64,000 bases of DNA from contig NZ_JADOES010000004.1 of NCBI RefSeq assembly GCF_018739885.1, positions 62,001 to 126,000 of the forward strand. Direction: 5' to 3'. Below the pieces are notes generated by a model. That model had not been told where the DNA came from and did not search any database. It saw only the letters and a list, made by a program, of their open reading frames with translations. Source of the stretch: Leptothoe spongobia TAU-MAC 1115 (lineage in GTDB: Bacteria; Cyanobacteriota; Cyanobacteriia; Phormidesmidales; Phormidesmidaceae). How positions within the stretch are numbered: position 1 is the first letter of the stretch; every line of letters starts with the position of its first letter. Positions 16,972-27,283 of this stretch are shown here, in pieces. The translations under genes were made by a program, and so were the position numbers.

Positions 16972-19914
16972 ATGTTGATAAGGAAAAGACTCATTCCTGA
17001 CCAGTTTATAAAAGCTCCTATGACATCTTCTATGCACACTGCTAAGTCTGATGCTCGTCAGCCTCTGGGACAGCGGGTCCAGATTGACGAAACAGCCCTT
17101 GCCATTTTTGACAGTCGTGTGAATGATTTGCCCCTGTTGTTGGCAGGTCTACGACCGGGAGTGAGCGCCCATGTTCTCGATCCAGATCGCGATGGCATAG
17201 AACAGATTAGTGAGCTGATCCAACATCGACCAACTGCATCGCTGACCCTAGTGGCTCACGGTGCTCCGGGAGAGTTGCAGCTGGGTTCCGGCCATCTAGA
17301 ACTAGGGAATTTAGAACAGTATTCTCACCATCTACGTAACTGGTTTAGGACGGCAGAGGCCTCCCAATTAACGTTGTTGGCCTGTCATGTGGCAGCCGGT
17401 GATGCGGGCATGGAGTTTGTGGAGGAGCTGTCAGCGCTGACAGGTACAGCTGTGACAGCTGCGGCCACAGCTGTGGGCAATGGCCAATGGCCCCCTGTCG
17501 CCGCTCAAACATTTCGACGCACTGTGCTGGAGCAGTACACCGCCACATTGATACTGACATTTAAAGAAGAGATTAAAGATGGCACCCTTGATGGGGGGAG
17601 TGAGGCTGCCAATCGGTTGTTTGGCACGTCGGGGGTGACGGTGAGCCCCGATGGTACCCAGGTGTTTGTCACCAGTGCTGTTGATGCGGCTTTAACGGTA
17701 TTCAATCGCGATCAATTTGGCAATTTAACCTTTCACCAAGTGATTCGAGACAGCTTTGAGGTGGACGAGTTGCTGGGGGCATTTGGGGTGACGGTGAGTC
17801 CCGATGGTGGCCAGGTATTTGTCGCCAGTGTAGGCGATCATTCCTTGACGGTGTTTAGTCGGGATGAGACGGGCACCTTAACCCAGCAACAACTGCTGAG
17901 AGATGGTCGGGGCGAGATTGAACAGCTGAATGGGGCGATTGATGTTGCGATCACACCCGATGGCCAACAGGTCTTTGTCGTTAGCCTGGTAGACTCCGCC
18001 ATCACGGTACTCGACCGCGATGCCTCTGGCAATTTAACCTTTCGACGCACCTTCACCGATGGCCTCGGCGGGGCCGATCAGCTAGCGGGCGCTGCAGGCG
18101 TCGCCGTCAGCCCTGACGGCACCCAGGTGTTTGTCACCAGCCATGTGGATGGCGCGATCACTGTATTTGACCGCGACCCCTCCGGCAATTTGACCTTTCG
18201 GCAAGCGATTAAAGATGGTACCGGCGACGTCCAGTCACTATTTGGAGCCTCAGGTGTGGTCGTTAGCCCCGACGGCAACCAGGTCTATGTAGCCAGCGCC
18301 ACAGATGCCTCCCTGACGGTATTCGATCGGGATGCAGCGGGAGCCCTAACCTTTGCCCAAGTCATTCAAGATGGCGACGAAGGGGCTCAGCTGTTTGGCG
18401 GAGCCAGCGACCTGTTTGCAGGCACGGGCGTTGCAAATATTCCGACCATTAACGGCTTTAGCGGCGTCACCGTTAGTCCCGACGGCAATCAGGTGTTTGT
18501 CACCAGCTTTGCGGACAATGCCATCACCGTATTTGACCGTGATGCCGTTGGACGATTGACCCTTAATCAAGTGATTCAGGACCAAGATGGCCTCAACGGT
18601 GCCGACGAGCTGGCCGGGGCCGTTGGTGTGGCTGTCAGTCCTGACGATGATCAGGTATTTGTCGCCAGTATTACTGACTCTGCTTTGACAGTCTTTGATC
18701 GAGACCTCGCCCCTAACCTACTCAGTATTACTCGGCAAACTCCGGTCACCACCACTACCGATGCCGACAGTCTAGTCTTTCGCATTACCTTTGACGAGAG
18801 TATCCAAGCGATTGATGTGGCCGATTTTAGCGTCACAGGCGGTACTACAGCCACTGTTACCGAGGTGAGGGCCGTAAGCCCTACTGAGTACGACATCACT
18901 GTCTCTGGGGGAGACTTGGCCAGCTTCAACGGTACCGTTGGTCTTGATCTGGCCGCCAATCAAGACATTACAGATCCCATAGGCAATAATCTACCCACAG
19001 AAGAACCTGCTACGGATGAGACCTATACCCTCACCAATGACGGCACCACGAATCCCACATCCCCCGCTAAACTGACTCCCGTATCTGGTCTAGAAATCAC
19101 GGGTCTAGGTGATGCCAATACGGTCCGTCTACTGGTAGACCAGGTAACTATTGATCAGATTGGTGAGATTCTCGTCTTTAGTGTTGACTCGACCAGTCGT
19201 ACTCAGATTGCCAGCTTCTCCATTCTTGAAGGGGGACAGCTGCCTGACTCCTACGCTCCCACCTTTAGCATTGATAACGGCCAGGTTACTGAGGGACAGT
19301 TTTTAGAGTTTGAGTTGGTGGTCAATGGAGTAACGCGTTTGGCCACAGCCACGGCGATTAGTGAGACTCAAATCTCCCTCGATTTTGGTGACGGTACTCA
19401 ATTAACTGCAGAAACATTTACCCAAACGTCGACCACAAATCTCTTGGTGGGGGATGCCACCGCCATTGACCTCAGTGGCCAAACTGGTATCGTCAATGTT
19501 GAGTTTACGGTGTACCGTGAAGCATCCAGGGCGAATACGGTTGGTTTTTACTCAACTGACTTTGCCGATGGGAGCATTCGTGATGCCCTCACAGGCAACA
19601 TGCTACGTCCTGGTGATGCGGGCTATAAGGATGCGGCCTTAGCTAATCAGATCGATGTGCAACTGTCTGGAGAGAATGGCCAGGCAAGAACATTTTCTGC
19701 TGGTCTTACCGGTGGGGGGTTCTTAGGGATCTTTCTGGTGGCTGATGGGAGTAACCCAGCGACGGGAGAGGTGTTCTTTAGCCATGCTGGGGCTAATGGT
19801 AACAGCCATGATCATGCCAGGCTATTGGGTGACAATGCCTTTGGCTTTGAGGATTTGAACGGTCTTGGGGATCAGGACTTTAATGATACAGTTGTTCAGT
19901 TTTCTATTGTCTAA
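16972..19914 (+). CDS. DUF4347, seven-bladed beta-propeller and DUF4114 exoprotein
   Basis: 980 aa. Residues about 35-190 are DUF4347, with the TLLACHVAAGDAG motif that precedes many cyanobacterial giant exoproteins. About 205-580 hold seven repeats of roughly 45 residues, each with a core like SPDGTQVFVTS followed by LTVFDRD. This is the pattern of a lactonase-like seven-bladed propeller. An Ig-like/Calx-beta-type domain follows (about 585-680). The last 90 residues are DUF4114, ending in the Asp/Asn-rich DLNGLGDQDFNDTVVQF, likely calcium binding. It has no classical signal peptide, so a type I or similar route is likely. Function is probably surface or matrix related. A second possible start is ATG 17020. 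Confidence 0.85.
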   Translation: MLIRKRLIPDQFIKAPMTSSMHTAKSDARQPLGQRVQIDETALAIFDSRVNDLPLLLAGLRPGVSAHVLDPDRDGIEQISELIQHRPTASLTLVAHGAPGELQLGSGHLELGNLEQYSHHLRNWFRTAEASQLTLLACHVAAGDAGMEFVEELSALTGTAVTAAATAVGNGQWPPVAAQTFRRTVLEQYTATLILTFKEEIKDGTLDGGSEAANRLFGTSGVTVSPDGTQVFVTSAVDAALTVFNRDQFGNLTFHQVIRDSFEVDELLGAFGVTVSPDGGQVFVASVGDHSLTVFSRDETGTLTQQQLLRDGRGEIEQLNGAIDVAITPDGQQVFVVSLVDSAITVLDRDASGNLTFRRTFTDGLGGADQLAGAAGVAVSPDGTQVFVTSHVDGAITVFDRDPSGNLTFRQAIKDGTGDVQSLFGASGVVVSPDGNQVYVASATDASLTVFDRDAAGALTFAQVIQDGDEGAQLFGGASDLFAGTGVANIPTINGFSGVTVSPDGNQVFVTSFADNAITVFDRDAVGRLTLNQVIQDQDGLNGADELAGAVGVAVSPDDDQVFVASITDSALTVFDRDLAPNLLSITRQTPVTTTTDADSLVFRITFDESIQAIDVADFSVTGGTTATVTEVRAVSPTEYDITVSGGDLASFNGTVGLDLAANQDITDPIGNNLPTEEPATDETYTLTNDGTTNPTSPAKLTPVSGLEITGLGDANTVRLLVDQVTIDQIGEILVFSVDSTSRTQIASFSILEGGQLPDSYAPTFSIDNGQVTEGQFLEFELVVNGVTRLATATAISETQISLDFGDGTQLTAETFTQTSTTNLLVGDATAIDLSGQTGIVNVEFTVYREASRANTVGFYSTDFADGSIRDALTGNMLRPGDAGYKDAALANQIDVQLSGENGQARTFSAGLTGGGFLGIFLVADGSNPATGEVFFSHAGANGNSHDHARLLGDNAFGFEDLNGLGDQDFNDTVVQFSIV

Positions 19915-20109
19915 TCATCAATATTAATGGCTGGAATTGGCATTTGGCATTGGGTAGTGGGTTATTTTTAGTGGTTTTAATACATTTGAGTGATTTACGT
20001 TCTGTATCTTCATTTTGGGAAGGAGTATGGGGTGGTCAGATAGATGGACCGCTAACATACTATAGTGACGGCTGCATTGGCCGTTACTGCATGTCCAACC
20101 TGTTGACCC

Positions 20110-21978
20110 ATGGCAAGAACCTCAGACATATCCCTGCTAACCACCGTAGACGAAGGGTTATCCTTTGTCACAGTGGACCAACTCAAAAAACTGCTGCCCC
20201 TCTTGCCCAAGTCCGTTAAAGCCACCCGCAAAGCAGACCTAGTTGCCGCGATTGCAACCCAACTAACCGGCAAATCCCTCAAAAAACTATGGCAAGGCCT
20301 GGACGAAATCCAACAGGCCGTCGTCGCAGAAGCCGTGCATGTCACCAACGGCACCTATGCAGCTGGGCCATTTATCGCCAAATATGGCCAAAAACCCAGC
20401 TGGGGTACCTATGGCTCCTACAGCTATCGAGCAGAACCGTCGCTATTACAGCTATTTTTCCTACCGACAGGGACCTATGGCAGTGGTCTCCATATGCCCA
20501 TCACTATGCAGCTTGAACTGCAAGCCTACGTACCAGAACCAAAACCATTAGCCTTAAATACTCTGGAGCATCCCCCCAGTGGTTTCAAGGTCGTTGACAA
20601 CTACTACGATTATAAAAATCGTCGCCCGGTCTCCCAGGAAAGAGACGTGGAAGTCCGCCTGTGTGAAACAGAACGGCTGGCCCAACAAGACTTACAAGCC
20701 GTACTGCGATTAGTAAACCTGGGTAAGGTCAGCGTCAGCGACAAAACCCTGATGCCCACCAAGGCCACCCTAAAAGCCATGGCTAGTGTAATCCAGGGAG
20801 AAGACTACTACACCGAAGCCGATGCAGAACCCGATCTGGATTACCTAGACCCCATTGGCACCATTAAACCCCTGGCCTGGACGATGCTGCTACAGGCATC
20901 AGGCTTGACCATCCTGGAAGGCAAAAAACTCAAGCTCAGCAAGGCAGGCCAAAAGGCCCTGACAGCGTCTCCTGAAAAGACATTGAAAACCCTATGGAAG
21001 AAATGGCTTAAAACCACCATCCTGGATGAGCTGCGGCGGGTAGACAACATTAAAGGCCAAACGGGTAAAGGTAAACGAGGTCTAACGGCAGTGGCGGGAC
21101 GGCGCAGTGTGATTGTCCAAGGGTTAATGGATTGCCCGGTGGGAAAATGGGTGACCTATGACGATCTACAAGACTATCTGGTGGCCAGCAGCCAAACATT
21201 TGAGGTGAGTCGTTACCCTGAGCATCTATACATTAGCGACTCAAACTATGGCCGCCTATACGATGCGGGTGGGTACTGGAGCATTTTGGAAACAGTCTAC
21301 ACACGCTGTTTTTTGTTTGAGTATGTGGCCACGCTGGGATTGGTGGACATTGCCTATGTGCCGCCCTCCGATGCTCCTCAGGATGAGTTGAGTAATTTTT
21401 GGGGAGGGGATGATCTCAGTTTTTTAAGTCGATACGATGGATTGCTAGCGCTACGGCTGACGCCCTTGGGGGCATTTTGTCTGGGTCTGACGACGGACTA
21501 CACGGCTCCAGAATTGACCACCGATACAACACTGCGGGTCTTACCCAATCTGGATATTGTGCTGACGGGACAACCGCTACAGCCGACCGAGTCGATGATC
21601 ATGGATACGTTCACCCAACAAACGTCAGATGCGGTTTGGAAGCTGGACCGGGAGACGGCGCTAAAGGCGGCAGCCGACGGGCATTCCCTGACAGAATTTC
21701 AAACCTTTTTAACGGAGGCCAGCGCTGATGGACTACCGAATACGGTGCAACAGTTTTTTGAGGATTGTCTAGAGCGGACCACGAGTGTGCAAGATCGGGG
21801 TTTGGCACGATTGATCGAGTGTAAGGATAAGACCCTGGCTGCCTTAATTGCCAATGACTCGCGGACGAAAAAGTTTTGTTATTTGGCGGGGGACTGTCAC
21901 CTGGTGGTACCGACGGAGAAGGAGACGAGATTTCGGACGGCGTTGCGGAAGGTGGGGTATACGTTGCCGTTGGGGTGA
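20110..21978 (+). CDS. Helicase-associated protein, likely partner of the XPB helicase
   Basis: 622 aa. The final 140 or so residues (from LPNLDIVLTG) resemble the helicase-associated 'Helicase_C_3' domain found beside bacterial and archaeal XPB helicases. The N-terminal segment (VDQLKKLLPLLPKSVKATRKADLVAAIA) resembles a SAP-like or winged nucleic-acid-binding element. It has no Walker motifs. The XPB gene starts 112 bp downstream on the same strand, and such pairing is common. I infer a DNA-repair or remodelling complex; no activity can be assigned directly. Confidence 0.75.
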   Translation: MARTSDISLLTTVDEGLSFVTVDQLKKLLPLLPKSVKATRKADLVAAIATQLTGKSLKKLWQGLDEIQQAVVAEAVHVTNGTYAAGPFIAKYGQKPSWGTYGSYSYRAEPSLLQLFFLPTGTYGSGLHMPITMQLELQAYVPEPKPLALNTLEHPPSGFKVVDNYYDYKNRRPVSQERDVEVRLCETERLAQQDLQAVLRLVNLGKVSVSDKTLMPTKATLKAMASVIQGEDYYTEADAEPDLDYLDPIGTIKPLAWTMLLQASGLTILEGKKLKLSKAGQKALTASPEKTLKTLWKKWLKTTILDELRRVDNIKGQTGKGKRGLTAVAGRRSVIVQGLMDCPVGKWVTYDDLQDYLVASSQTFEVSRYPEHLYISDSNYGRLYDAGGYWSILETVYTRCFLFEYVATLGLVDIAYVPPSDAPQDELSNFWGGDDLSFLSRYDGLLALRLTPLGAFCLGLTTDYTAPELTTDTTLRVLPNLDIVLTGQPLQPTESMIMDTFTQQTSDAVWKLDRETALKAAADGHSLTEFQTFLTEASADGLPNTVQQFFEDCLERTTSVQDRGLARLIECKDKTLAALIANDSRTKKFCYLAGDCHLVVPTEKETRFRTALRKVGYTLPLG

Positions 21979-22090
21979 GGTGGAGAAAGGATGAAGGATG
22001 AAGGATGAAGGCGGAATTTAATTCATCGTTCCTCGTTCCTAATTCATCGTTTATAGAGGAGACAAGGAGATAGGGTGAACGGGAGATGGG

Positions 22091-23764
22091 ATGAGCTATT
22101 CGCCTGATAATGCGTTAATTATTCAAAGCGATCGCACCGTTCTGCTAGATGTGCATGCGGCTAATGCGGAGCAGGCTCAAGTTGCGATCGCACCCTTTGC
22201 TGAACTGGTCAAAAGTCCTGAACATATTCACACTTATCAACTCAGTCCGCTAAGCATTTGGAATGCACGGGCAGCGGGTATGGCCGTAACCGATATGGTG
22301 GCGGCCCTGGAGGAAAATGCCAAGTATCCCATGCCGGAGTCCGTGGCTCAGGAACTGGAGACCATGGGGCAGCGCTATGGGTTGGCAGTGCTGCGACAGC
22401 ATCGAGAGCAGGGACTGGTATTGATGGTGGTGGATGAGGCCCTGGCAGAACAACTGCAGCGTCATGAACAGGTGGGTCCGCTATTGGGTGAACGGTTTTC
22501 GGGGATTGAGTTTGCGATCGCCCTAGCCCATCGCGGTAGTCTCAAGCAGGCTCTACTGGCAGCTGGTTACCCGGCAGAAGACCTGGCTGGGTATGTGACC
22601 GGTGATGCCCTTACCCTGTCCCTGAGAGAAAAAACTCTCTCCGGTCAGCCGTTTAGTTTACGATCTTATCAACAAAAAGCAGCTGATCTATTTTATCAGT
22701 CGGGCCATGCCAAGGGTGGCAGCGGTGTGATCGTCTTACCCTGTGGTGCTGGTAAAACCATGGTAGGTATGGCAACCATGGCAGAGATCCAACAACACAC
22801 CCTGATTCTCACCAGTAATCTCACATCGGTGCGCCAATGGCGACGGGAACTGTTGGATAAAACCAGCCTAACGGAGGACCATATCGCCGAATATAGCGGT
22901 GACCGGAAGGCAACGGGACCAGTTACCTTAGCCACTTACCAAATTCTCACCTACCGTGCCCATAAGGACGAAGAGTTTCGCCATTTGGGTCTATTTGATC
23001 AGCAGGACTGGGGATTGATTATCTACGATGAGGTGCACCTGCTACCGGCCCCTGTTTTTCGGATTACTGCCACCCTTCAGGCCCGTCGGCGTTTAGGTCT
23101 GACCGCCACTCTGATTCGAGAAGATGGCCATGAAGGAGACGTGTTTTCTCTGATTGGTCCCAAACGCTACGATGTGCCCTGGCGCGATCTGGAAACTCAG
23201 GGCTTTATTGCCACAGCCCACTGTACTGAGATTCGAATTCCTCAGCCGGAGGATTGGCAGATGGACTATGCCATGGCTCCTAGACGGCAACAGTTTCGCA
23301 TTGCTGCGGAAAATCCACGTAAGTTGGAGGTGGTCAAGACTCTCCTGGAAAAAGAGGCGGGTCATCGGATTCTGATTATTGGTGAGTATATTAGTCAGCT
23401 TAAATCCATTGCTGCCCTGGTAGATTTTCCCTTGATTACGGGTACAACCAGTCAAGCAGATCGGGAGAAAATCTATGGTGCTTTTCGCCAGGGAGATGTT
23501 TCTGGCCTGGTGCTATCGCGGGTGGGAAATTTTGCCCTGGATCTACCCGATGCAGATGTGTTGATCCAGGTATCGGGTAAATATGGCTCACGCCAGGAAG
23601 AAGCGCAGCGCTTGGGGCGGATACTCCGCCCTAAACAGACAGGCAACAATGCTCAGTTTTATACGCTGGTATCGTCACGCACCTGTGAAGAAGACTTTGC
23701 TCAACATCGACAGTTGTTTTTGACTGAACAAGGTTATCGCTATCAGATTGAGGTTCTCACATAA
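22091..23764 (+). CDS. DNA repair helicase, XPB (ERCC3/Ssl2) family
   Basis: 557-aa superfamily 2 helicase. A damage-recognition-like N-terminal region (to about 180) precedes the motor. Motif I is PCGAGKTMVG, motif II is DEVH (IIYDEVHLLP), motif III is GLTAT, and motif VI is the QRLGRILRP block. The order and the DEVH box match bacterial XPB. It would unwind DNA 3' to 5', coupled to repair or transcription. The start is ATG 22091 with gggaga just upstream. Between it and its partner gene lies a short run of tandem ggatgaa repeats (about 21987-22010). No nuclease (Bax1-like) gene is adjacent. Confidence 0.92.
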   Translation: MSYSPDNALIIQSDRTVLLDVHAANAEQAQVAIAPFAELVKSPEHIHTYQLSPLSIWNARAAGMAVTDMVAALEENAKYPMPESVAQELETMGQRYGLAVLRQHREQGLVLMVVDEALAEQLQRHEQVGPLLGERFSGIEFAIALAHRGSLKQALLAAGYPAEDLAGYVTGDALTLSLREKTLSGQPFSLRSYQQKAADLFYQSGHAKGGSGVIVLPCGAGKTMVGMATMAEIQQHTLILTSNLTSVRQWRRELLDKTSLTEDHIAEYSGDRKATGPVTLATYQILTYRAHKDEEFRHLGLFDQQDWGLIIYDEVHLLPAPVFRITATLQARRRLGLTATLIREDGHEGDVFSLIGPKRYDVPWRDLETQGFIATAHCTEIRIPQPEDWQMDYAMAPRRQQFRIAAENPRKLEVVKTLLEKEAGHRILIIGEYISQLKSIAALVDFPLITGTTSQADREKIYGAFRQGDVSGLVLSRVGNFALDLPDADVLIQVSGKYGSRQEEAQRLGRILRPKQTGNNAQFYTLVSSRTCEEDFAQHRQLFLTEQGYRYQIEVLT

Positions 23765-24670
23765 GTAGGTCAGCATAATCTTTTATAAAATACGAATAAA
23801 CTGTTTAACCTCTTAGGATATGCCCCCAAACCCCCAATTTGCCTACTTTGGAAGACTTAGTTGCTTCCATTGAAGGGTGCCTCGGTATATGGAGCCTAAT
23901 TTGGATAACCTACTTAAAAGCGGTTTTATCCATGGGGATCAAACTCTCATGCCCTCGTGGAGGAAGGGATAACTTTTTTCTCTCCAGGGAGGGGCGATGG
24001 GGTGGGTTGGCTGATAGTGTTACTTCAAGCTTACTGGTTAATAGCGAGGTGGGTTGCTCAGGGCTTTCCTCCCCGAACCCCTCCTGTTCGTGGGGGCCTT
24101 AACGCCCCCACACCCCCTGCAAAAATTGGTGTCTTATCCCTTTTAGGCGATTTTAGGTGCTCGGTGGGGCGGTTACGCTGCTCCGCGTTCGCTCCACACC
24201 GTAAAAGGGAAGTGATCTCATTGCCCTTTTACTAAGTCTCTCCAGAAAGAATTACCTACCTGAGAATCGAGTACTGATGCTTTTTTAATTTTCTGTGACA
24301 CGTCACAGAAAATTAAAACTCACGTCACCGACCACCTCCTCTTCACGCCATTTGAGATAACGTTACTATTTTTATGAGGGTTGTAGGGCGGCATCCCGCC
24401 CTGCCCATGGGAAACCCCATTATGCCTCACCTTCAGAACCTGAATGCTTCCGGAAAGGGAACTCGAAGGGACCCCAAGCAACACCTTTAAACTCCTCTCC
24501 GACCCTACCAAGCAAGAAAACCCCAACCAATCCTTCTCACCATTACCCACGCCTCTGAACCACCACAAAACTATTGACACACCATCGAAACCCCTTGCAC
24601 AAGAGGCTGGCCGAAGTATGGCTCAAAATAATTGCACTAGTGGTCGGCGAGGTATTGCTGGGCATTCGGT
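23765..24670. other. Repeat-rich spacer without a gene
   Basis: About 900 bp. Small open frames here show no codon bias or protein similarity. It contains a GC-rich hairpin unit (24163-24200, ggtggggcggttacgctgct onward) of a kind widespread in cyanobacterial intergenic DNA. This unit is flanked by a wider 9-bp stem (tccctttta near 24137 and taaaaggga near 24202). A perfect 17-bp palindrome at 24283-24318 is listed separately. The rest looks like degenerate dispersed repeats. Confidence 0.55.
24283..24318. repeat. Perfect 17-bp inverted repeat with a 2-bp centre
   Basis: ttttaattttctgtgac (24283-24299) is exactly complementary to gtcacagaaaattaaaa (24302-24318). The centre is TGTGA-CACG-TCACA, the half-sites of a CRP-type operator but with a 4-bp rather than 6-bp spacer. 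It could also be an AT-rich hairpin at the 3' end of a transcript. It lies about 350 bp beyond the minus-strand Amt-kinase stop. Confidence 0.7.
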
Positions 24671-27283
24671 CTAAACAGTTGAAGCAGGCAACGGAATCTC
24701 GATGACAAAGGTGGTTTCCTTTCCTGTTGTGGTATAAATCTTACCGTGATGCTGTTTGACGATAATTTGATGGGTTGTCGCTAGACTTAAGCCAGTCCCT
24801 TCACCGACGGGTTTGGTGGTAAAAAATGGGTTAAAGATATTGGATTTAATTTCTGGAGGAATGCCTGGTCCGTTGTTCTTTATAGTAATGGTGACAATTT
24901 GATCGGTAGCGTGGGTTGCGATCGCAATTTTAGGTTGCTCACAGGCATGCATCGTTACGGCATCCACCGCATTGGTCAAAACATTGAGAAATGCTTGGTT
25001 TAAACTTCTGGCATAGCATGGCACTTTAGGTAGTTGTCCATAGTGGCGTTCGATGACAACGGGGGTATGGGCTGAGTCCAGGCGATGGGTTAAAAGCAGT
25101 AGTGCATTTTCTAACCCCACATGGAGATCGACTGCTTTAAGATCTGCTTTGTCTTGATGTGCAAAGGTTTGCAGTGATTTGATAATGCTACCAATACGTT
25201 CTGCACCAACTTGCATAGAATCAATTAGCTTTGGAAAATCATCTAGCAAAAAATCGATTTCTTGATCGTCAATAACAGATTGAGTCTGTAGTTGAGCCTG
25301 GGCCTGGGGCGGTAAAGTTTGGTATCCCTGGCGATAAAGGGACACCAACTGGATCAAGTTCTGAGCATAGTCAGCGGCATGGGATAGATTACCCTGAATG
25401 AAGGTCGCCGGATTATTAATCTCGTGGGCCATGCCAGCGACCAATTGCCCCAAGCCTGCCATTTTCTCACTATGTACTAACTGGGCCTGGGTTTGTTTCA
25501 GTGTATTGAGGGTTTTAGTTAGTTCGATAGTCTTATTGCGTTCGCGTTGTTCAGAACGGCGTAGTTCAGCCTCGGCTACCTTTCGTGCTGTGATGTCACG
25601 AATCATGATGGTATAAAAAAGATCGTCAAAAACCTGTGTCTGGGTAACGGTTATTTCAAGGGGAAATAAATGCCCTTCAATATGTCTTCCTAAGATTTCA
25701 TGGGGTTGTTGACTTTCGCTAGTTAGCTTCAGTAAACGTTTGAGACAGATTACTTTATTGTTCCAGTCACAGTTTTCCAAATAGATAAAGTGTGAAAAAT
25801 TGTGTCCGACCATCTCTGACTTGGAGTTGCCAAAGATGCGCTCAACTGAAGGGTTTGTGGTTTGAATCAGGAGCTGATCAACAGAAACTGATAAAATCCC
25901 TTCACCCGCTGTTTCAAAAATTGCTTCTGTTTTTTCAACTGCTTTTTCTAATGTTGTGATTACCTGAAAATACCATTGGGACAATTGCCCTTCTTCATAA
26001 AAGGTATCGACCGGTATGCGCCGTGTTCGTTTACCGGTGCGGGCATGGTGACTGATGGTGGTGTAAAAATCTTGCAATGGGTTTCTGGCCTGATGTTCAG
26101 TGATATTAAGTCCCACATACTCTTGCCGAGGCGTAACCCTGAGGGCAAAGCAACGATCCAGAAGTACCAGGGCCAATAGTGTTGCTGTAAAGCTCCAGAG
26201 GCCACAGGTCAGAATGCCAGAGGCTTGAACTTTAAGCTGTGCTAGCGGGCTAAGACCTGTGTTGAGAATTGCCGGATCTGCAAAAATAGCAACGGCTAAG
26301 GTGCCCCATATGCCGGCCCCTAGATGCACGGGAATTGCACCAACGGCGTCATCAATATGCCAGTGCTCCATTAGGTTAGTTAGCCATAACATGCACAAGC
26401 TGCCGATGCCGCCAATCAGGAGGGATTCAGCTGTGGATACAGCGTGACAGTTGGCTGTAATTGCGACTAGCCCTGCCAGGGCTCCGTTCATGGTTGTGCT
26501 AACGGTCAGGGTTTTTTGGCGAATGAGAGCTATGAGTATTGGGGTAACGATGCCAGCAGCCCCGGCTAATAGGGTATGGGTCAAAATGTTGGGAACATTA
26601 TCATTCAACGCCAAGGCGCTGCCCCCATTGAAGCCGAACCAGCCAAACCAGAGCAGCATTGTGCCGAGAAATGAAAGGGGAAAGTCGGAGCCTGAGATAC
26701 TCTGGTGCGATCGCTTTTTCGAAAACCGGCCTAAACGGGGACCAATAAATAAAATAGTTGCCAGGGCACTCCACCCCCCTACACTGTGCACCACGGTGGA
26801 ACCTGCAAAATCAACAAAGCCTTGCTGTCCTAGCCATCCCAGCATTTCCCCCTGAAACAATCCATTCCAGCTCCAGTGGCCAAATAGGGGATAGATCAGA
26901 CCTGAAATAATTACGGAGATAGCAACGTAACCTTTGAAACTGATCCGTTCAGCGGCTGCTCCCGACAAAATGGTTACGGCTGTGCTACAAAACATGGCCT
27001 GGAAGAGGAAAAATGCATTAAACCAGGCAGATAATTGTTCTAGGGGTGGCCAGTAACTATTGTTACCTAACCATCCACCGTAGGATTGGCCAAACATAAG
27101 ACCATAACCAATGGTCCAGAAAATGAGGACTGAGACACTGAGATCAGCAATATTTTTAATAACAACATTAATGCTATTTTTACGACGAGTTGCCCCGGCT
27201 TCTAGACATAGAAACCCTGCTTGCATTAAAAAAACCAGGCCAGCGCTGCACACCAGCCACAATATGTCTATTTTGCCGTGCAT
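24671..27283 (-). CDS. Ammonium transporter fused to PAS and histidine kinase (Amt-HK sensor)
   Basis: 870 aa. Residues 1-390 form an Amt/Rh channel with 11 expected helices. The conserved Asp and first pore His are in DFAGSTVVHSVGG, and the second pore His is in AIPVHLGAGIWG. After a linker comes a PAS domain (about 440-560), then a kinase. The phospho-acceptor is His620 in GMAHEINNPATF. The N-box is LNVLTNAVDAV, and the G boxes are NNGPGIPP and GEGTGLSLATTH. The architecture implies a receptor that senses ammonium through the transporter fold and signals by phosphotransfer. No response regulator gene is adjacent. A near NtcA-like site upstream has the wrong spacing. Confidence 0.92.
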   Translation of the reverse strand: MHGKIDILWLVCSAGLVFLMQAGFLCLEAGATRRKNSINVVIKNIADLSVSVLIFWTIGYGLMFGQSYGGWLGNNSYWPPLEQLSAWFNAFFLFQAMFCSTAVTILSGAAAERISFKGYVAISVIISGLIYPLFGHWSWNGLFQGEMLGWLGQQGFVDFAGSTVVHSVGGWSALATILFIGPRLGRFSKKRSHQSISGSDFPLSFLGTMLLWFGWFGFNGGSALALNDNVPNILTHTLLAGAAGIVTPILIALIRQKTLTVSTTMNGALAGLVAITANCHAVSTAESLLIGGIGSLCMLWLTNLMEHWHIDDAVGAIPVHLGAGIWGTLAVAIFADPAILNTGLSPLAQLKVQASGILTCGLWSFTATLLALVLLDRCFALRVTPRQEYVGLNITEHQARNPLQDFYTTISHHARTGKRTRRIPVDTFYEEGQLSQWYFQVITTLEKAVEKTEAIFETAGEGILSVSVDQLLIQTTNPSVERIFGNSKSEMVGHNFSHFIYLENCDWNNKVICLKRLLKLTSESQQPHEILGRHIEGHLFPLEITVTQTQVFDDLFYTIMIRDITARKVAEAELRRSEQRERNKTIELTKTLNTLKQTQAQLVHSEKMAGLGQLVAGMAHEINNPATFIQGNLSHAADYAQNLIQLVSLYRQGYQTLPPQAQAQLQTQSVIDDQEIDFLLDDFPKLIDSMQVGAERIGSIIKSLQTFAHQDKADLKAVDLHVGLENALLLLTHRLDSAHTPVVIERHYGQLPKVPCYARSLNQAFLNVLTNAVDAVTMHACEQPKIAIATHATDQIVTITIKNNGPGIPPEIKSNIFNPFFTTKPVGEGTGLSLATTHQIIVKQHHGKIYTTTGKETTFVIEIPLPASTV

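Noticed and set aside
23839..24235. Small open frames in the repeat-rich spacer
   Set aside because: Sequence is GC-rich hairpin repeats; no ribosome binding sites or familiar residues.
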